A stretch of 64,000 nt of DNA, taken from assembly GCF_022809125.1 (NCBI RefSeq), contig NZ_JALGBI010000001.1:2604001-2668000 (forward strand), in the 5' to 3' direction. This DNA comes from Variovorax terrae (GTDB lineage Bacteria > Pseudomonadota > Gammaproteobacteria > Burkholderiales > Burkholderiaceae_C). The notes beneath the pieces were generated by a model. The model saw only the letters and a list, made by a program, of their open reading frames with translations, was not told the DNA's origin and ran no database searches. Positions 26,685 through 35,839 of the stretch are shown here, piece by piece. Positions within the stretch are counted from its first letter, which is position 1, and every line of letters begins with the position of its first letter. The position numbers were made by a program, and so were the translations under genes.

Positions 26685-26701
26685 GCAAACCGGGTTCCGG
26701 G

Positions 26702-27835
26702 CTACCAATCCTGGACCGAGCCGTCGACGCCGATTCGCATGTTCGGCACGATGTCGGTGGCGGGGAGCCGCATCAAGGCCTCGTCGTTGAACTCGATGCC
26801 GATGCCGGGCCCCTCGGGCACTTCAAGATAGCCGCCAACCAGGCGCAGCGGCGCCTTCACGAGGTCACGCTTCGGGTAGTCGGACTCACCCGTGTACTCC
26901 TGCAGTGCGAAGTTCGGGATGCAGGCATCGAGCTGCACGCAGGCGGCCGTTGACACAGGCGACAAGGGGTTGTGGGGAATCACCTTGACGTGGCGGGCCT
27001 CCGCGAGCGCAGCCGCTTTCTTGCTGCCGCTCAGGCCCATGCACAGGCACAGGTCCGGGCGGATAAAGTCGCAGCCTCCGCTGGCCAGCAGTTCCTGGAA
27101 CTGGAAGATGGAGGTGAGCCGCTCGCCCGTGGCGATCGGCAAGCGGCACCGGGCCTGGAGCTCGCCCATCAGGGCCGGGCTGTCCGGAAGCATCGGGTCT
27201 TCGTAGAAATAGGGATGAAAGGGCTCCAGCCGCGCGGCCAGGGCAACGGACTCGGCGGGATTCATCTGGCGATGGAGTTCGATGCACAGGTCGACATCGC
27301 CGGCGAGGGCCTCGTGAACGGCCCCGACGCGCTGCACTGCGTCGGACGCCCAGGACTCGAAGGATTGGTGCAGGTGGTAGTCCGCAGAAAAGGGCGAGAA
27401 GCGGATGGCCGTGAAGCCCGCGGCTTTTTTCTGCAGCGCATCGCTCACCAGATCGTCGAGCGAGTCGCCATGTGCGTGGATGTAGCAACGCACCCGGTCC
27501 CGCGTCTTGCCCCCCATCAGTTCGTAGACGGGCACGCCCAGGCGCTTGCCCTTGATGTCCCACAGCGCAATGTCGATGGCCGAGATGGCGCCCGAGATCA
27601 GCGCGCCCATGAAATGGGAGCTCCGCTGGAGCAACTGCGCGTGGTGCTCGATAAGGGAGGGATCTTTGCCCTTCAGATAGGGCTCCATGGCGTGCAGCGT
27701 GGCCTGCGTCGGGCCAGGCCACCCATGCACACCGGCTTCGCCGATGCCGACCGTTCCGTCTTCGCACCAGATGCGCAGCAGGCACCAGCGGTCGACACGG
27801 AAGGTCTCTATTTTTTCAATGCGCGTAGCTTTCAT
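26702..27835 (-). CDS. Enolase-superfamily sugar-acid dehydratase (MR/MLE type)
   Basis: This 377-residue protein has the mandelate-racemase layout: an N-terminal capping domain (1-115) and a barrel. Metal ligands fit LCIELH near residue 193, YEDP near 219 and GERLTS near 245, with the catalytic His in VIPHNPLSP near 294. This pattern matches the galactonate/gluconate/mannonate dehydratase branch, which removes water from a sugar acid. It lies 9 bp after a Bug receptor on the same strand, suggesting uptake and dehydration of one sugar-acid-like substrate. Exact specificity cannot be read. Confidence 0.88.
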   Translation of the reverse strand: MKATRIEKIETFRVDRWCLLRIWCEDGTVGIGEAGVHGWPGPTQATLHAMEPYLKGKDPSLIEHHAQLLQRSSHFMGALISGAISAIDIALWDIKGKRLGVPVYELMGGKTRDRVRCYIHAHGDSLDDLVSDALQKKAAGFTAIRFSPFSADYHLHQSFESWASDAVQRVGAVHEALAGDVDLCIELHRQMNPAESVALAARLEPFHPYFYEDPMLPDSPALMGELQARCRLPIATGERLTSIFQFQELLASGGCDFIRPDLCLCMGLSGSKKAAALAEARHVKVIPHNPLSPVSTAACVQLDACIPNFALQEYTGESDYPKRDLVKAPLRLVGGYLEVPEGPGIGIEFNDEALMRLPATDIVPNMRIGVDGSVQDW

Positions 27836-27844
27836 TTGTTGAGT

Positions 27845-28831
27845 TCACTCGGGCTTGACGCCCGCGTCGAGGATGATCTTGCTCCATCGAGCCGCTTCGG
27901 ATTTCTGGAATGCCGCGAACTGCCCGGGCGTGTCGGACGACAGCGCGCCCATGCCCATCGCTTCGAACTTGGCGTGCACGTCGGGCTGCCTGCGCGCCTT
28001 CTGCCACTCGGCATTGAGCCGCTGGATGGCCTGCGCGGGCGCATGTCTGGGCGCGTAGAGACCGATCCATCCGGTGGAGTGAAAACCCTTCACGCCGGCT
28101 TCGGCAACGGTGGGCACGTCCGGCAACGGGGCGAGGCGGGTGTCGCCGGTCACGCCCAGCAGGCGCAGCTTTCCGCTCTTGACGTGAGGCTCCACCAGGT
28201 TGTAGCCCGTGAACATCATCTGCACCTGCCCGCCGAGCAGATCGGTCAGGGCCTGGCCGTCTCCCTTGTAGGGCACGTGGGTCAGCCGGGTGCCCGTCAT
28301 GCTGGCGAACAGCTCGCCCGACAGGTGTGAATTCGTGCCTTGCCCGCCGGACCCGAAGGACAGCTCGCCGGGCTTCTGTTTGGCCAGTGCGATCAACTCG
28401 GCAACGCTGCGCGCAGGCACCTGGGCATTGACGACCAGCACCACGGGCCCGCCTGCCAGGAGCGCAATGGGGGCGAAATCGCGCTCCGGCACGAAGTTCA
28501 ACTGCTTGTACAGATAGGGCGCGACGATCATCACCGTGGGCGCGGTGATCAGCAAGGTGTAGCCGTCCGCAGCGGACTTGGCCACATAGTCGGCCGCCAG
28601 GGTTCCACCCGCTCCCGGCCGGTTGTCCACGAAGAAGCTCTGCCCGGTGGCTTGCGTCATCTTCTGCGCGAAGATGCGCGCGAAATAGTCGGCAGCACCG
28701 CCCGCGTTGACGCCGACCACCACCTTCACCGGCTTGCTGGGGTAGTCGGCTGCCTGCGCCCAGGCGGCCGGGCCGGTTGCCAGGACGGCGGCGGCGCCAG
28801 GCATCAGCTTGAAGAGCTTTCTTCGGTTCAT
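27845..28831 (-). CDS. Bug-family solute receptor (dehydratase operon)
   Basis: I start at ATG 28831 because GGAGACAAGAAG precedes it; an in-frame start further up is less likely. The 328-residue product has a twin-Arg-like MNRRKLF start and signal peptide ending WAQA-ADYPSKPV. VVVGVNAGGAADYFARIFAQ, DNRPGAGG, AADGYTLLI and VPYKGDGQALTDLLGG follow. It heads a two-gene operon with the enolase-superfamily dehydratase and diverges from a LysR gene, so its ligand is probably the dehydratase's sugar acid. Confidence 0.92.
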   Translation of the reverse strand: MNRRKLFKLMPGAAAVLATGPAAWAQAADYPSKPVKVVVGVNAGGAADYFARIFAQKMTQATGQSFFVDNRPGAGGTLAADYVAKSAADGYTLLITAPTVMIVAPYLYKQLNFVPERDFAPIALLAGGPVVLVVNAQVPARSVAELIALAKQKPGELSFGSGGQGTNSHLSGELFASMTGTRLTHVPYKGDGQALTDLLGGQVQMMFTGYNLVEPHVKSGKLRLLGVTGDTRLAPLPDVPTVAEAGVKGFHSTGWIGLYAPRHAPAQAIQRLNAEWQKARRQPDVHAKFEAMGMGALSSDTPGQFAAFQKSEAARWSKIILDAGVKPE

Positions 28832-28891
28832 CTTCTTGTCTCCGTGCGTTGTCTCGATGGGAGCGATCTTCATCGTACGAGTGATAGAGAA

Positions 28892-28919
28892 CAAATAGAA
28901 TATCGGCTCCTCCTATTTG
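28892..28919. promoter_or_regulatory. CAAATAG-N14-CTATTTG inverted repeat, candidate LysR operator
   Basis: A perfect 7-bp inverted repeat lies in the 101-bp gap between the divergent Bug and LysR genes, ending 14 bp before the LysR start. Spacing and position fit a LysR-type recognition site controlling both promoters. Confidence 0.5.
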
Positions 28920-28932
28920 AATCTTCTATACC

Positions 28933-29871
28933 GTGGCCGTGTCAGCCTCCGTTCTCGCTTCGCGGCTTGTGGTGCGGGCGCGCTTGCGCCATCTTCAGGT
29001 GCTCGTGAAAGTGGCGGAGTTGGGGAGCGTCAAGCGGGCTGCGGAAGCCATCGGGCTCACGCAGCCCTCCACGACCCAGGCGCTCGCGGATCTGGAACAA
29101 CTGCTCGAGTGCACGCTGTTCGACAGGCATGCGCGAGGCATGCATCCGACGCCCATCGCCCTCGCGGTTCTGCCGCTCGCGCGCAGGATGCTCGACGCGC
29201 TCAACGACTGCGCGGAGGCGGTGGTGGCCTTCTCGGCCGAGGGCCGCAGCCTGGTGCGCATCGCGGCCCTGTCTGGCGCCGTGACGGGCATCCTGGCCAA
29301 GGCCTTGCCGGTCTTCAGCCAGCAGCACCCGGACATCCTGCTGCAGATTCAGGAAGCAGACATCGAACAGATCGGCGCCTTGATGGCGGGCGGCGGCCTC
29401 GACATGGTCTTCTGCCGGCAACCCCCTGTTGCCACGGAGGGCTGGCGCTTCGAGCCGCTGCTCGACGATGAGTTCGTGGTCATCGCCGCGCCACACCATC
29501 CGCTTGCCGGCAGGAAGCGGCTGACCTTCAAGGCGCTACGCGACGAAATCTGGCTGACCTCGCCCGTTGCATCTGCGCCGCGCCGGACCCTCGACCAGTG
29601 GAGCGCCGCGCAAGGCATCGAGCCCAGGCAGCGCCTGATTAGCACCCGCTCGATGGCTATCGTGTGGGCGGCCCTCGTGCACGAGCGATGCGTGTGCCTC
29701 GTGCCCCTCAGCATCGCCAGCCAGTTGCTGGACGCGGGGCAACTGGTGCGGCTGAACATAGCCGTGCCTTATGCGTTCGAGCCGATAGGAATGATGACGC
29801 CGATCGATTCATCAGGCTTGGCGACGCAGAAACTTCAGGCGTTCCTGCTGAGTTTCGAGAAGGCTAGGTGA
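28933..29871 (+). CDS. LysR-family transcriptional regulator
   Basis: This 312-residue protein starts at GTG 28933. The winged helix-turn-helix covers about residues 18-76 (LRHLQVLVKVAELGSVKRAAEAIGLTQPSTTQALADLEQLL), followed by an effector domain from about 105. It resembles the GbpR/CbhR-like LysR group that controls sugar-acid or Bug-linked operons. It diverges from the Bug-dehydratase pair and very likely regulates it. Confidence 0.9.
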   Translation: MAVSASVLASRLVVRARLRHLQVLVKVAELGSVKRAAEAIGLTQPSTTQALADLEQLLECTLFDRHARGMHPTPIALAVLPLARRMLDALNDCAEAVVAFSAEGRSLVRIAALSGAVTGILAKALPVFSQQHPDILLQIQEADIEQIGALMAGGGLDMVFCRQPPVATEGWRFEPLLDDEFVVIAAPHHPLAGRKRLTFKALRDEIWLTSPVASAPRRTLDQWSAAQGIEPRQRLISTRSMAIVWAALVHERCVCLVPLSIASQLLDAGQLVRLNIAVPYAFEPIGMMTPIDSSGLATQKLQAFLLSFEKAR

Positions 29872-29972
29872 CGGGACGACGCTCCCATCCAGCGGGACGA
29901 CGGTGGCGGGCGCAACACGCCGGGCATGAACAGGCAAGGCTCGCGCCTGTTGGCCGCAACCATTTGCTACTT

Positions 29973-30032
29973 ATTTGATAGCAAACAATGACCACTGCAC
30001 CTGGACATCCGGCTTAAATCATCCAAAATTCA
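29973..30032 (+). repeat. Dispersed ~60-bp repeat, copy C
   Basis: This copy begins ATTTGATAGCAAAC and continues AATGACC, then GCACCTGGACAT. Its head is part of an inverted repeat TTGCTA (29964-29969) / TAGCAA (29979-29984). It lies in the 262-bp gap between the LysR gene and xthA, about 100 bp before xthA; I see nothing else in that gap. Confidence 0.85.
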
Positions 30033-30133
30033 CCTCTAACGGGCCTCGCATCGACGCACGCGGGCACAATGCCATTCTTGAACGCGGCCCTCGCTGCCGC
30101 CCTCACCCCTGCAACGTGAACGAAGCCGACACC

Positions 30134-30907
30134 ATGAAACTTGCCACCTGGAACGTCAACTCCCTGGCCGTGCGCCTGCCCCAAGTGCTGGACTGGCTGG
30201 CCGCCAACCCGGTGGACGCGCTGTGCCTGCAGGAGCTCAAGCTCACCGATGACAAGTTCCCGCAGGCCGAGCTCGAGGCCGCGGGCTACCACAGTGCCGT
30301 GTTCGGCCAGAAGACTTACAACGGCGTCGCCATCCTGAGCCGCACCCCGGCGCGCGACGTGGTGAAGAACATCACGGGCTTTGCCGACGATCAGTCGCGC
30401 GTGATCACCGCCACGCTGGACACGCCCGAGGGCGCGCTGCGCGTGGTCAACGGCTACTTCGTCAACGGCCAGGAGCCGGGCAGCGAGAAGTTCGCCTACA
30501 AGATGCGCTGGCTCGATGCCTTGCGCGAACAGGTACGCGCGGAGTTGGCCGTGCATCCGCGGCTGGTGCTGCTGGGCGACTTCAACGTCGCGCCCGAGGA
30601 CCGCGACTCCTACGATCCCGAGGGCCTGCGCGAGACCATCCACCACACGACGGCCGAGCGCGACCACTTCAAGGCGCTGCTGGGCCTGGGCCTGACCGAT
30701 GCCTTCCGCCTGTTCGAGCAGCCCGAGAAAAGCTACTCGTGGTGGGACTACCGTATGCTCGGCTTCCAGAAGAACCGAGGCCTGCGCATCGACCACATCC
30801 TGGTGAGCGAGGCGCTCAAGCCCGGGGTGAAGTCCTGCACCGTGGATCGCGCGCCGCGCAAGAACAAGCAGCCCAGCGACCACGCGCCGGTGATCGTGGA
30901 GCTGTGA
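30134..30907 (+). CDS. xthA: Exodeoxyribonuclease III
   Basis: This 257-residue protein has the expected AP-endonuclease/exonuclease motifs: LATWNVNSLAVR at residue 3, LCLQELK with metal ligand Glu34, GDFNVAPEDRD near 152, LRIDHIL near 219 and the terminal SDHAPVIVEL with the catalytic His. It repairs abasic sites and removes 3' blocks. It stands alone, convergent with ntrC. Confidence 0.95.
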   Translation: MKLATWNVNSLAVRLPQVLDWLAANPVDALCLQELKLTDDKFPQAELEAAGYHSAVFGQKTYNGVAILSRTPARDVVKNITGFADDQSRVITATLDTPEGALRVVNGYFVNGQEPGSEKFAYKMRWLDALREQVRAELAVHPRLVLLGDFNVAPEDRDSYDPEGLRETIHHTTAERDHFKALLGLGLTDAFRLFEQPEKSYSWWDYRMLGFQKNRGLRIDHILVSEALKPGVKSCTVDRAPRKNKQPSDHAPVIVEL

Positions 30908-30936
30908 GCCCGCGGCCGTGAATCGGCGGGCGCTCT

Positions 30937-32478
30937 CTACTCCAGACCCAGTTCCTGAATTTTGCGCGTAATGGTGTTGCGCCCGATGCCGAGCTTTTGA
31001 GCGGCCTCGATGCGCCGCCCCCGCGTGTTGGCCAGCGCGGTCAGGATCAGCTTGGACTCGAAACGGCGGGTCAGTTCGTCCCACACGTCGTGCCGGCCCG
31101 TGGCCAGCAGGGCCAGCGCCTCGGCCTCGAGCCCTGATTCCCAGCTGCCCGCGCCGGGTGCCGGCACGGCGTTCGCTGTCGGCGCCGGCAGCGCGTCGCC
31201 CGCCGCATCCGCCTCCAGCGCCTTGACCGCGGGCTTCGCGGCCAGCTCGGCCAGGCGCGGCGCGGCCTCGGCGCCGGGTGCGGCCAATGTTCGCAAGGCC
31301 GGGGCATCGCCGGTGGTGCCGGCCACCTCGGGCGGCAGGTCCTTGGGCTCGATCACTTGCGCCGGCGCCATCACGGTCAGCCAGTGGCAGATGTTTTCGA
31401 GCTGCCGCACATTGCCCGGGAAACCAAAGGCGCCGAGCAAGGCCAGCGCAGCATCGGAAATGCGCTTGGGCTCCACACCGAGCTGCTTGGCGCTTTGCTG
31501 CAGGAAGTGGCGCGTGAGCATGGGCACGTCTTCCCTGCGCTCGCGCAGCGCCGGCAGGCGCAGGCGGATCACGTTGAGGCGGTGGAACAGGTCTTCGCGG
31601 AACACGCCTTCCTTGACGCGCTGCTCCAGGTCCTGGTGCGTGGCGGCGATCACGCGCACATGGGCCTTGACGGCGTTGTGGCCGCCCACGCGGTAGAAGT
31701 GGCCGTCGCTGAGCACGCGCAGCAGGCGCGTCTGCAAATCGAACGGCATGTCGCCGATCTCATCAAGGAACAGCGTGCCGCCCTCGGCCTGCTCGAAGCG
31801 GCCGCGGCGCATGGTCTGCGCGCCAGTGAAGGCGCCGCGCTCGTGGCCGAACAACTCGCTCTCCAGCAGGTCCTTGGGGATGGCCGCGGTGTTGATCGCC
31901 ACGAAGGGCCCGCTGGCGCGCGGCGAATGCTTGTGCAGCGCGCGCGCCACCAGCTCCTTGCCCGAACCCGATTCGCCGGTGATCATCACCGTGACGTTGC
32001 TCTGCGAGAGGCGCCCGATGGCGCGGAACACGTCCTGCATCGCCGGGGCCTGGCCCAGCATCTCGGGCGCGGCAGCCATGCGCTCCTCGGCCACTTCCTC
32101 GCGCTGGCTCTCTTCCACCGCACGGCGGATCAGCTCCACCGCCTTGGGCAGGTCAAATGGCTTGGGCAGGTATTCGAACGCGCCGCCCTGGAAAGCCGAG
32201 ACGGCGCTGTCGAGGTCGGAGAACGCGGTCATGATGATGACGGGCAGGCCCGGCAGCTTCTCCTTGACCTTGTCCAGCAGCTCCAGCCCCGAGCCGCCCG
32301 GCATGCGGATGTCGCTCACCAGGACCTGCGGGCCGTCCTCGTCCGTGGCGTCTTCGAGCGCCTGCAGCACTTCACGCGGGTTGGTGAAGCTGCGCGTGGG
32401 CAGTTCTTCGCGGAGCAGGGCCTTCTCCAGCACGAAGCGGATGGATTGGTCGTCGTCTACTATCCAGATCGGCTTCAT
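30937..32478 (-). CDS. ntrC: Nitrogen regulation response regulator NtrC (NR-I)
   Basis: This 513-residue sigma-54 activator has a receiver domain (1-120, phospho-acceptor Asp56 in VSDIRMPG), an AAA+ domain (about 140-385) and a Fis-type helix-turn-helix at the extreme C-terminus (RIEAAQKLGIGRNTITRKIQELGLE). The AAA+ domain shows Walker A GESGSGKE, the sigma-54 contact loop GAFTGA and Walker B LFLDEIGD. When phosphorylated by NtrB it activates nitrogen-assimilation genes. It follows ntrB by 34 bp. Candidate NtrC sites precede nearby glnA. Confidence 0.96.
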   Translation of the reverse strand: MKPIWIVDDDQSIRFVLEKALLREELPTRSFTNPREVLQALEDATDEDGPQVLVSDIRMPGGSGLELLDKVKEKLPGLPVIIMTAFSDLDSAVSAFQGGAFEYLPKPFDLPKAVELIRRAVEESQREEVAEERMAAAPEMLGQAPAMQDVFRAIGRLSQSNVTVMITGESGSGKELVARALHKHSPRASGPFVAINTAAIPKDLLESELFGHERGAFTGAQTMRRGRFEQAEGGTLFLDEIGDMPFDLQTRLLRVLSDGHFYRVGGHNAVKAHVRVIAATHQDLEQRVKEGVFREDLFHRLNVIRLRLPALRERREDVPMLTRHFLQQSAKQLGVEPKRISDAALALLGAFGFPGNVRQLENICHWLTVMAPAQVIEPKDLPPEVAGTTGDAPALRTLAAPGAEAAPRLAELAAKPAVKALEADAAGDALPAPTANAVPAPGAGSWESGLEAEALALLATGRHDVWDELTRRFESKLILTALANTRGRRIEAAQKLGIGRNTITRKIQELGLE

Positions 32479-32512
32479 GTGTTTTAGTCACCTTGGTATC
32501 GAACTCAATCAG

Positions 32513-33583
32513 TCAGGGCAGCGGAATCAGTATCTTGAAATCCGTCCGGCCCGCCACGCTTTCGCACTCGATCAAGCCATGGTGCTGCTGCACGAAGGTT
32601 TGCGCCAACGTCAGCCCCAGCCCTGAGCCGCCTTCCCGGCCCGACACCAGCGGGTAGAAGATGCGGTCTTTGATCGAGTCCGGCACGCCGGGCCCGTTGT
32701 CGATGACATGCAATTCCAATGCCAGTCGATAGCGCTGCTTACCGAATGTCACCTGCCGGGCGATCCGCGTGCGGAACACCAGTTGCGCATCGCCCGCCGC
32801 GATGCGTTCGGCCAGGGCCTGGCAGGCGTTGTGGGCGATGTTGAGCACGGCCTGGATCAGCTGCTCGCGGTCGCCGCGGAACTCGGGAATCGAAATGTCG
32901 TATTCACGAACCACCTTCAGCCCGCGTGGAAACTCGGCCAGGATCAGCGAGCGCACCCGCTCGCAGACCTCGTGGATGTTGACGTCGCCCACCACGTGCG
33001 GGCGGCGGTGCGGCGCCAGCAGCCGGTCGACCAGCGTCTGCAGCCGGTCGGCCTCGTGGATGATGACCTGGGTGTACTCGGTCAGGTCCCTGGAGTCAAT
33101 CTCCATCTGCAGCAGCTGCGCCGCGCCGCGGATGCCGCCCAGCGGGTTCTTGATCTCGTGCGCGAGGTTGCGGATCAGCTCCTTGTTGGCCTGGGCCTGG
33201 TCGATCAGGCGCTCCTCTCGGTCCTGCTTGGCCTGGGCTTCGAGCGGCAGCAGCTCCACGATGATCTCGCCCGGCCGCTCGGTCTGCGCCACGATCACAT
33301 GCACGGGCAGCGGATCGTGGTTCAGGCGCTTGAGCCAAGCGTCGTAGCGCAGCGCGGCGAACTCATTGCTGCCCGCGCCTTCGAGCGCGTTCTGCAGGAT
33401 CTGCGGTTCGGTGAAGCAGTCGGGCAGTTGCGAGCCTTCGATGGTGCGGCGCGAGGTGCCCAGGGCGTCTTCGAGTGCCGAGTTGGCGAACAGCACCGAG
33501 CCATCGCTGCGCACCACGGCGACCAGCGTGGCCAGGAGATCGAACGGTTGAAAGTACGCGGGCGGGGAAGTGGGCTTGTTCAA
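32513..33583 (-). CDS. ntrB: Nitrogen regulation sensor kinase NtrB (NR-II)
   Basis: This 356-residue soluble histidine kinase has a PAS-like domain (about 12-115), the H-box NLAHEIKNPLGG (phospho-His142) and an ATP-binding domain with VLNIAHNACQAL (N-box), DNGPGVPDSIKDRIFYPLVSGREGGSGLGL (G-boxes). In the known system it phosphorylates or dephosphorylates NtrC under control of PII. It lies between a small secreted-protein gene (6 bp upstream) and ntrC. Confidence 0.95.
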   Translation of the reverse strand: MNKPTSPPAYFQPFDLLATLVAVVRSDGSVLFANSALEDALGTSRRTIEGSQLPDCFTEPQILQNALEGAGSNEFAALRYDAWLKRLNHDPLPVHVIVAQTERPGEIIVELLPLEAQAKQDREERLIDQAQANKELIRNLAHEIKNPLGGIRGAAQLLQMEIDSRDLTEYTQVIIHEADRLQTLVDRLLAPHRRPHVVGDVNIHEVCERVRSLILAEFPRGLKVVREYDISIPEFRGDREQLIQAVLNIAHNACQALAERIAAGDAQLVFRTRIARQVTFGKQRYRLALELHVIDNGPGVPDSIKDRIFYPLVSGREGGSGLGLTLAQTFVQQHHGLIECESVAGRTDFKILIPLP

Positions 33584-33588
33584 GCCAC

Positions 33589-34074
33589 TTATTTTGACGC
33601 AGGAACGCGGCCCAGCTCGCGCTTGATGCCCGCGATGTCGCTTTCGTTGCGGGCGATGCTGGCCTTGAGCTCGGCCACGCGGTCCAGGTACTTCTGGTAG
33701 TTGCGCCCCTCGGCACCCTGCTTCTCGGGCTCGCCGTCGTTGTATTCCTTGAGCAGCTCGGCCTGGCGGGCCTCGGCCTTCTTGAGTTCGGCCTCGAGGA
33801 TGGCGCGGGCTTCGGAATCGCGCGCGCGCTGGTCGGCCGAATCCACGCGCGGCCCGGCCGCCGCCGGCGCCGCGGCCACGCGCACCTGCCCGGCCGGCAC
33901 GCGCGTGCCCTGCACCACGGTGACGTTGCCGCCTTCCACCACCTTGCAGCCGCGGGACTGGGCCTCGGCGGCATTGTTGGTGTATTCATTGCCGCAGCGG
34001 TAGATGCGGTCCTGGCTGTGACTGCCTGCTGTGAAAAATGCAGCAAGCACGGGAATCAATAACGCGTATCTCAT
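33589..34074 (-). CDS. Small secreted coiled-coil protein of the glnA-ntrBC locus
   Basis: This 161-residue protein starts at ATG 34074 with GAGGAGAAG upstream. It has a signal peptide (about 1-20), then QDRIYRCGNEYTNNAAEAQSRGCKVVEGG, a DUF4124-like segment with two Cys. A charged, probably coiled-coil helix covers about 80-155. Function is unknown. It lies 6 bp before ntrB and after the glnA terminator, so it may be transcribed with ntrBC. Confidence 0.75.
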   Translation of the reverse strand: MRYALLIPVLAAFFTAGSHSQDRIYRCGNEYTNNAAEAQSRGCKVVEGGNVTVVQGTRVPAGQVRVAAAPAAAGPRVDSADQRARDSEARAILEAELKKAEARQAELLKEYNDGEPEKQGAEGRNYQKYLDRVAELKASIARNESDIAGIKRELGRVPASK

Positions 34075-34167
34075 GCTCTTCTCCTCGCATTGCAAAAAAT
34101 GCAGGGACGGTCTGCCAGTATCGCGCTTTTCCTTAGAAATACAAAATAACCCTTTGATTCAAAAAGA

Positions 34168-34193
34168 AAAAGGACGGCATATGCCGTCCTTTT
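34168..34193. terminator. Terminator hairpin after glnA
   Basis: A perfect 26-bp palindrome (AAAAGGACGGCAT and its complement) ends in four T on either strand, 24 bp past the glnA stop. It fits a rho-independent terminator separating glnA from the small-protein-ntrBC genes. Partial read-through could still link them. Confidence 0.8.
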
Positions 34194-34216
34194 CATGCCA
34201 CAGGCAACGCGCCGGA

Positions 34217-35632
34217 TTACAGCGAGTAGTACATGTCGAATTCCACCGGGTGGGTCGCCATGCGGAAGCGCGTGACCTCCTGCATCTTGAGCTCGATGTA
34301 GGCGTCGATCATGGTGTCGGTGAACACGCCGCCCTTGGTCAGGAAGCTGCGGCCCTTGTCCAAGTAGTCCAGCGCCTGATCGAGGCTGTGGCACACGGTC
34401 GGCACCTTCGCGTCTTCCTCGGGCGGCAGGTGGTACAGGTCCTTGGTGGCGGCTTCGCCCGGGTGGATCTTGTTTTCCACGCCGTCCAGGCCGGCCATCA
34501 TCAGCGCCGAGAAGCACAGGTACGGGTTGGCCAGCGGATCGGGGAAGCGCGCCTCGATGCGGCGGCCCTTCGGGTTGGCCACATACGGGATGCGGATCGA
34601 GGCCGAGCGGTTCTTGGCCGAGTAGGCCAGCTTCACCGGGGCTTCGTAGCCGGGCACCAGGCGCTTGTAGCTGTTGGTGCCGGGGTTGGTGATGGCATTC
34701 AGCGCGCGCGCGTGCTTGATGATGCCGCCGATGTAGTACAGCGCGAAATCGCTCAGGCCGGCATAGCCGTCACCGGCGAACAGGTTCTTGCCGTCCTTCC
34801 AGATCGACTGGTGCACGTGCATGCCGGAGCCGTTGTCGCCCACGATGGGCTTGGGCATGAAGGTCGCGGTCTTGCCGTAGGCGTGGGCGACGTTCTGCAC
34901 CACGTACTTGAGCAGCAGGGTCCAGTCGGCGCGCTGCACCAGCGTGCTGAACTTGGTGCCGATCTCGTTCTGGCCGGCGCCCGCCACTTCGTGGTGGAAC
35001 ACCTCGACCGGGATGCCCAGCGATTCGAGGATCAGCGACATCTCGGCGCGCATGTCCTGCGTGCTGTCGACCGGGGGCACGGGGAAGTAGCCGCCCTTGA
35101 CGGTGGGGCGGTGGCCCTTGTTGCCGCCTTCGAGCTTCTTACCGGTGTTCCACGGGGCTTCGTATTCGTCGATCTTGTAGAACGAGCCCGACATGTCGTT
35201 GGCCCAGCGCACGTCGTCGAAGATGAAGAATTCGGGTTCCGGGCCGAAGAAGGCGGTATCGCCCAGGCCGGAGGCCTTGAGGTAGGCTTCGGCGCGCTTG
35301 GCGATGGAACGCGGGTCGCGGTCATAGGCCTTGCCGTCGCCGGGTTCGAGCACGTCGCAGGTCAGGAACAGCGTGGTTTCTTCGAAGAAGGGATCGATGT
35401 TGGCCGTGTTCGGGTCCGGCATGAGCAGCATGTCGGAGGCTTCGATGCCCTTCCAGCCGGCAACGGACGAACCGTCAAACGCATGGCCCGACGAGAACTT
35501 GTCTTCGTCGAAGTGGGAAACGGGCACGGTCACGTGCTGTTCCTTGCCACGGGTATCGGTGAAGCGGAAGTCGACAAACTTGACTTCGTTTTCCTTCACC
35601 AGTTTCATCACGTCTGCGACGGTCTTGGCCAT
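34217..35632 (-). CDS. glnA: Glutamine synthetase, type I
   Basis: This 471-residue enzyme makes glutamine from glutamate, ammonia and ATP. I start at ATG 35632, with AGGAGAA upstream. Clear blocks are FAFDGSS-type [11 protein letters not shown] near residue 50, FGPEPEFF near 130, the ATP motif [16 protein letters not shown] near 265, NRSASIRIP near 345, and the adenylylation loop with Tyr in DLYHLPPEE near 398. A sigma-54 promoter and NtrC-like sites lie upstream, so nitrogen limitation should induce it. Confidence 0.98.
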   Translation of the reverse strand: MAKTVADVMKLVKENEVKFVDFRFTDTRGKEQHVTVPVSHFDEDKFSSGHAFDGSSVAGWKGIEASDMLLMPDPNTANIDPFFEETTLFLTCDVLEPGDGKAYDRDPRSIAKRAEAYLKASGLGDTAFFGPEPEFFIFDDVRWANDMSGSFYKIDEYEAPWNTGKKLEGGNKGHRPTVKGGYFPVPPVDSTQDMRAEMSLILESLGIPVEVFHHEVAGAGQNEIGTKFSTLVQRADWTLLLKYVVQNVAHAYGKTATFMPKPIVGDNGSGMHVHQSIWKDGKNLFAGDGYAGLSDFALYYIGGIIKHARALNAITNPGTNSYKRLVPGYEAPVKLAYSAKNRSASIRIPYVANPKGRRIEARFPDPLANPYLCFSALMMAGLDGVENKIHPGEAATKDLYHLPPEEDAKVPTVCHSLDQALDYLDKGRSFLTKGGVFTDTMIDAYIELKMQEVTRFRMATHPVEFDMYYSL

Positions 35633-35683
35633 CAGGTTCTCCTGGTTGGATGGTTGCTGAAAATTTGCGGATGCGCCTGGGAA

Positions 35684-35699
35684 TGCAGTTTTTGTGCCA
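35684..35699 (-). promoter_or_regulatory. Sigma-54 promoter of glnA
   Basis: Read on the minus strand this is TGGCAC-AAAAA-CTGCA, matching the -24/-12 consensus TGGCAC-N5-TTGCA at all but one base. It lies about 50 bp before the glnA start. A TGCACC-like half site overlaps its -24 side. Confidence 0.8.
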
Positions 35700-35793
35700 A
35701 AGCTGGTGCATTCCCCCGGCTCGCGAAACCAGCCATTGTGCCTTGATGCGACCCTGGTTTTCGCATGGGATCGTGCTAAAAAGCCCGCATTTG

Positions 35794-35810
35794 AGACCCA
35801 TTTTGGTGCA
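35794..35810 (-). promoter_or_regulatory. NtrC-type enhancer site for glnA (proximal)
   Basis: On the minus strand this reads TGCACCAAAATGGGTCT, close to the NtrC consensus TGCACC-N5-GGTGCA in its left half and looser on the right. It lies about 95 bp upstream of the sigma-54 promoter, a normal enhancer distance. Confidence 0.55.
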
Positions 35811-35817
35811 TTTCGCC

Positions 35818-35838
35818 AACGCACCTTCAAGGTGCGTT
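35818..35838. promoter_or_regulatory. Palindromic NtrC-type enhancer site (distal)
   Basis: This 21-bp palindrome contains GCACC-TTGAA-GGTGC, matching the symmetric NtrC consensus GCACC-N5-GGTGC exactly in its conserved bases. It lies about 120 bp upstream of the glnA sigma-54 promoter and 26 bp from the proximal site. It also directly follows the stop of the CinA-like gene and could act as a hairpin; the lack of a T-run in the direction of transcription favours the enhancer reading. Confidence 0.6.
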
Positions 35839-35839
35839 T

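Noticed and set aside
35818..35838. Reading the palindrome after the CinA-like gene as a simple terminator
   Set aside because: On the minus strand no T-run follows, and its core matches the NtrC consensus with correct spacing to a sigma-54 promoter; a dual role is not excluded.
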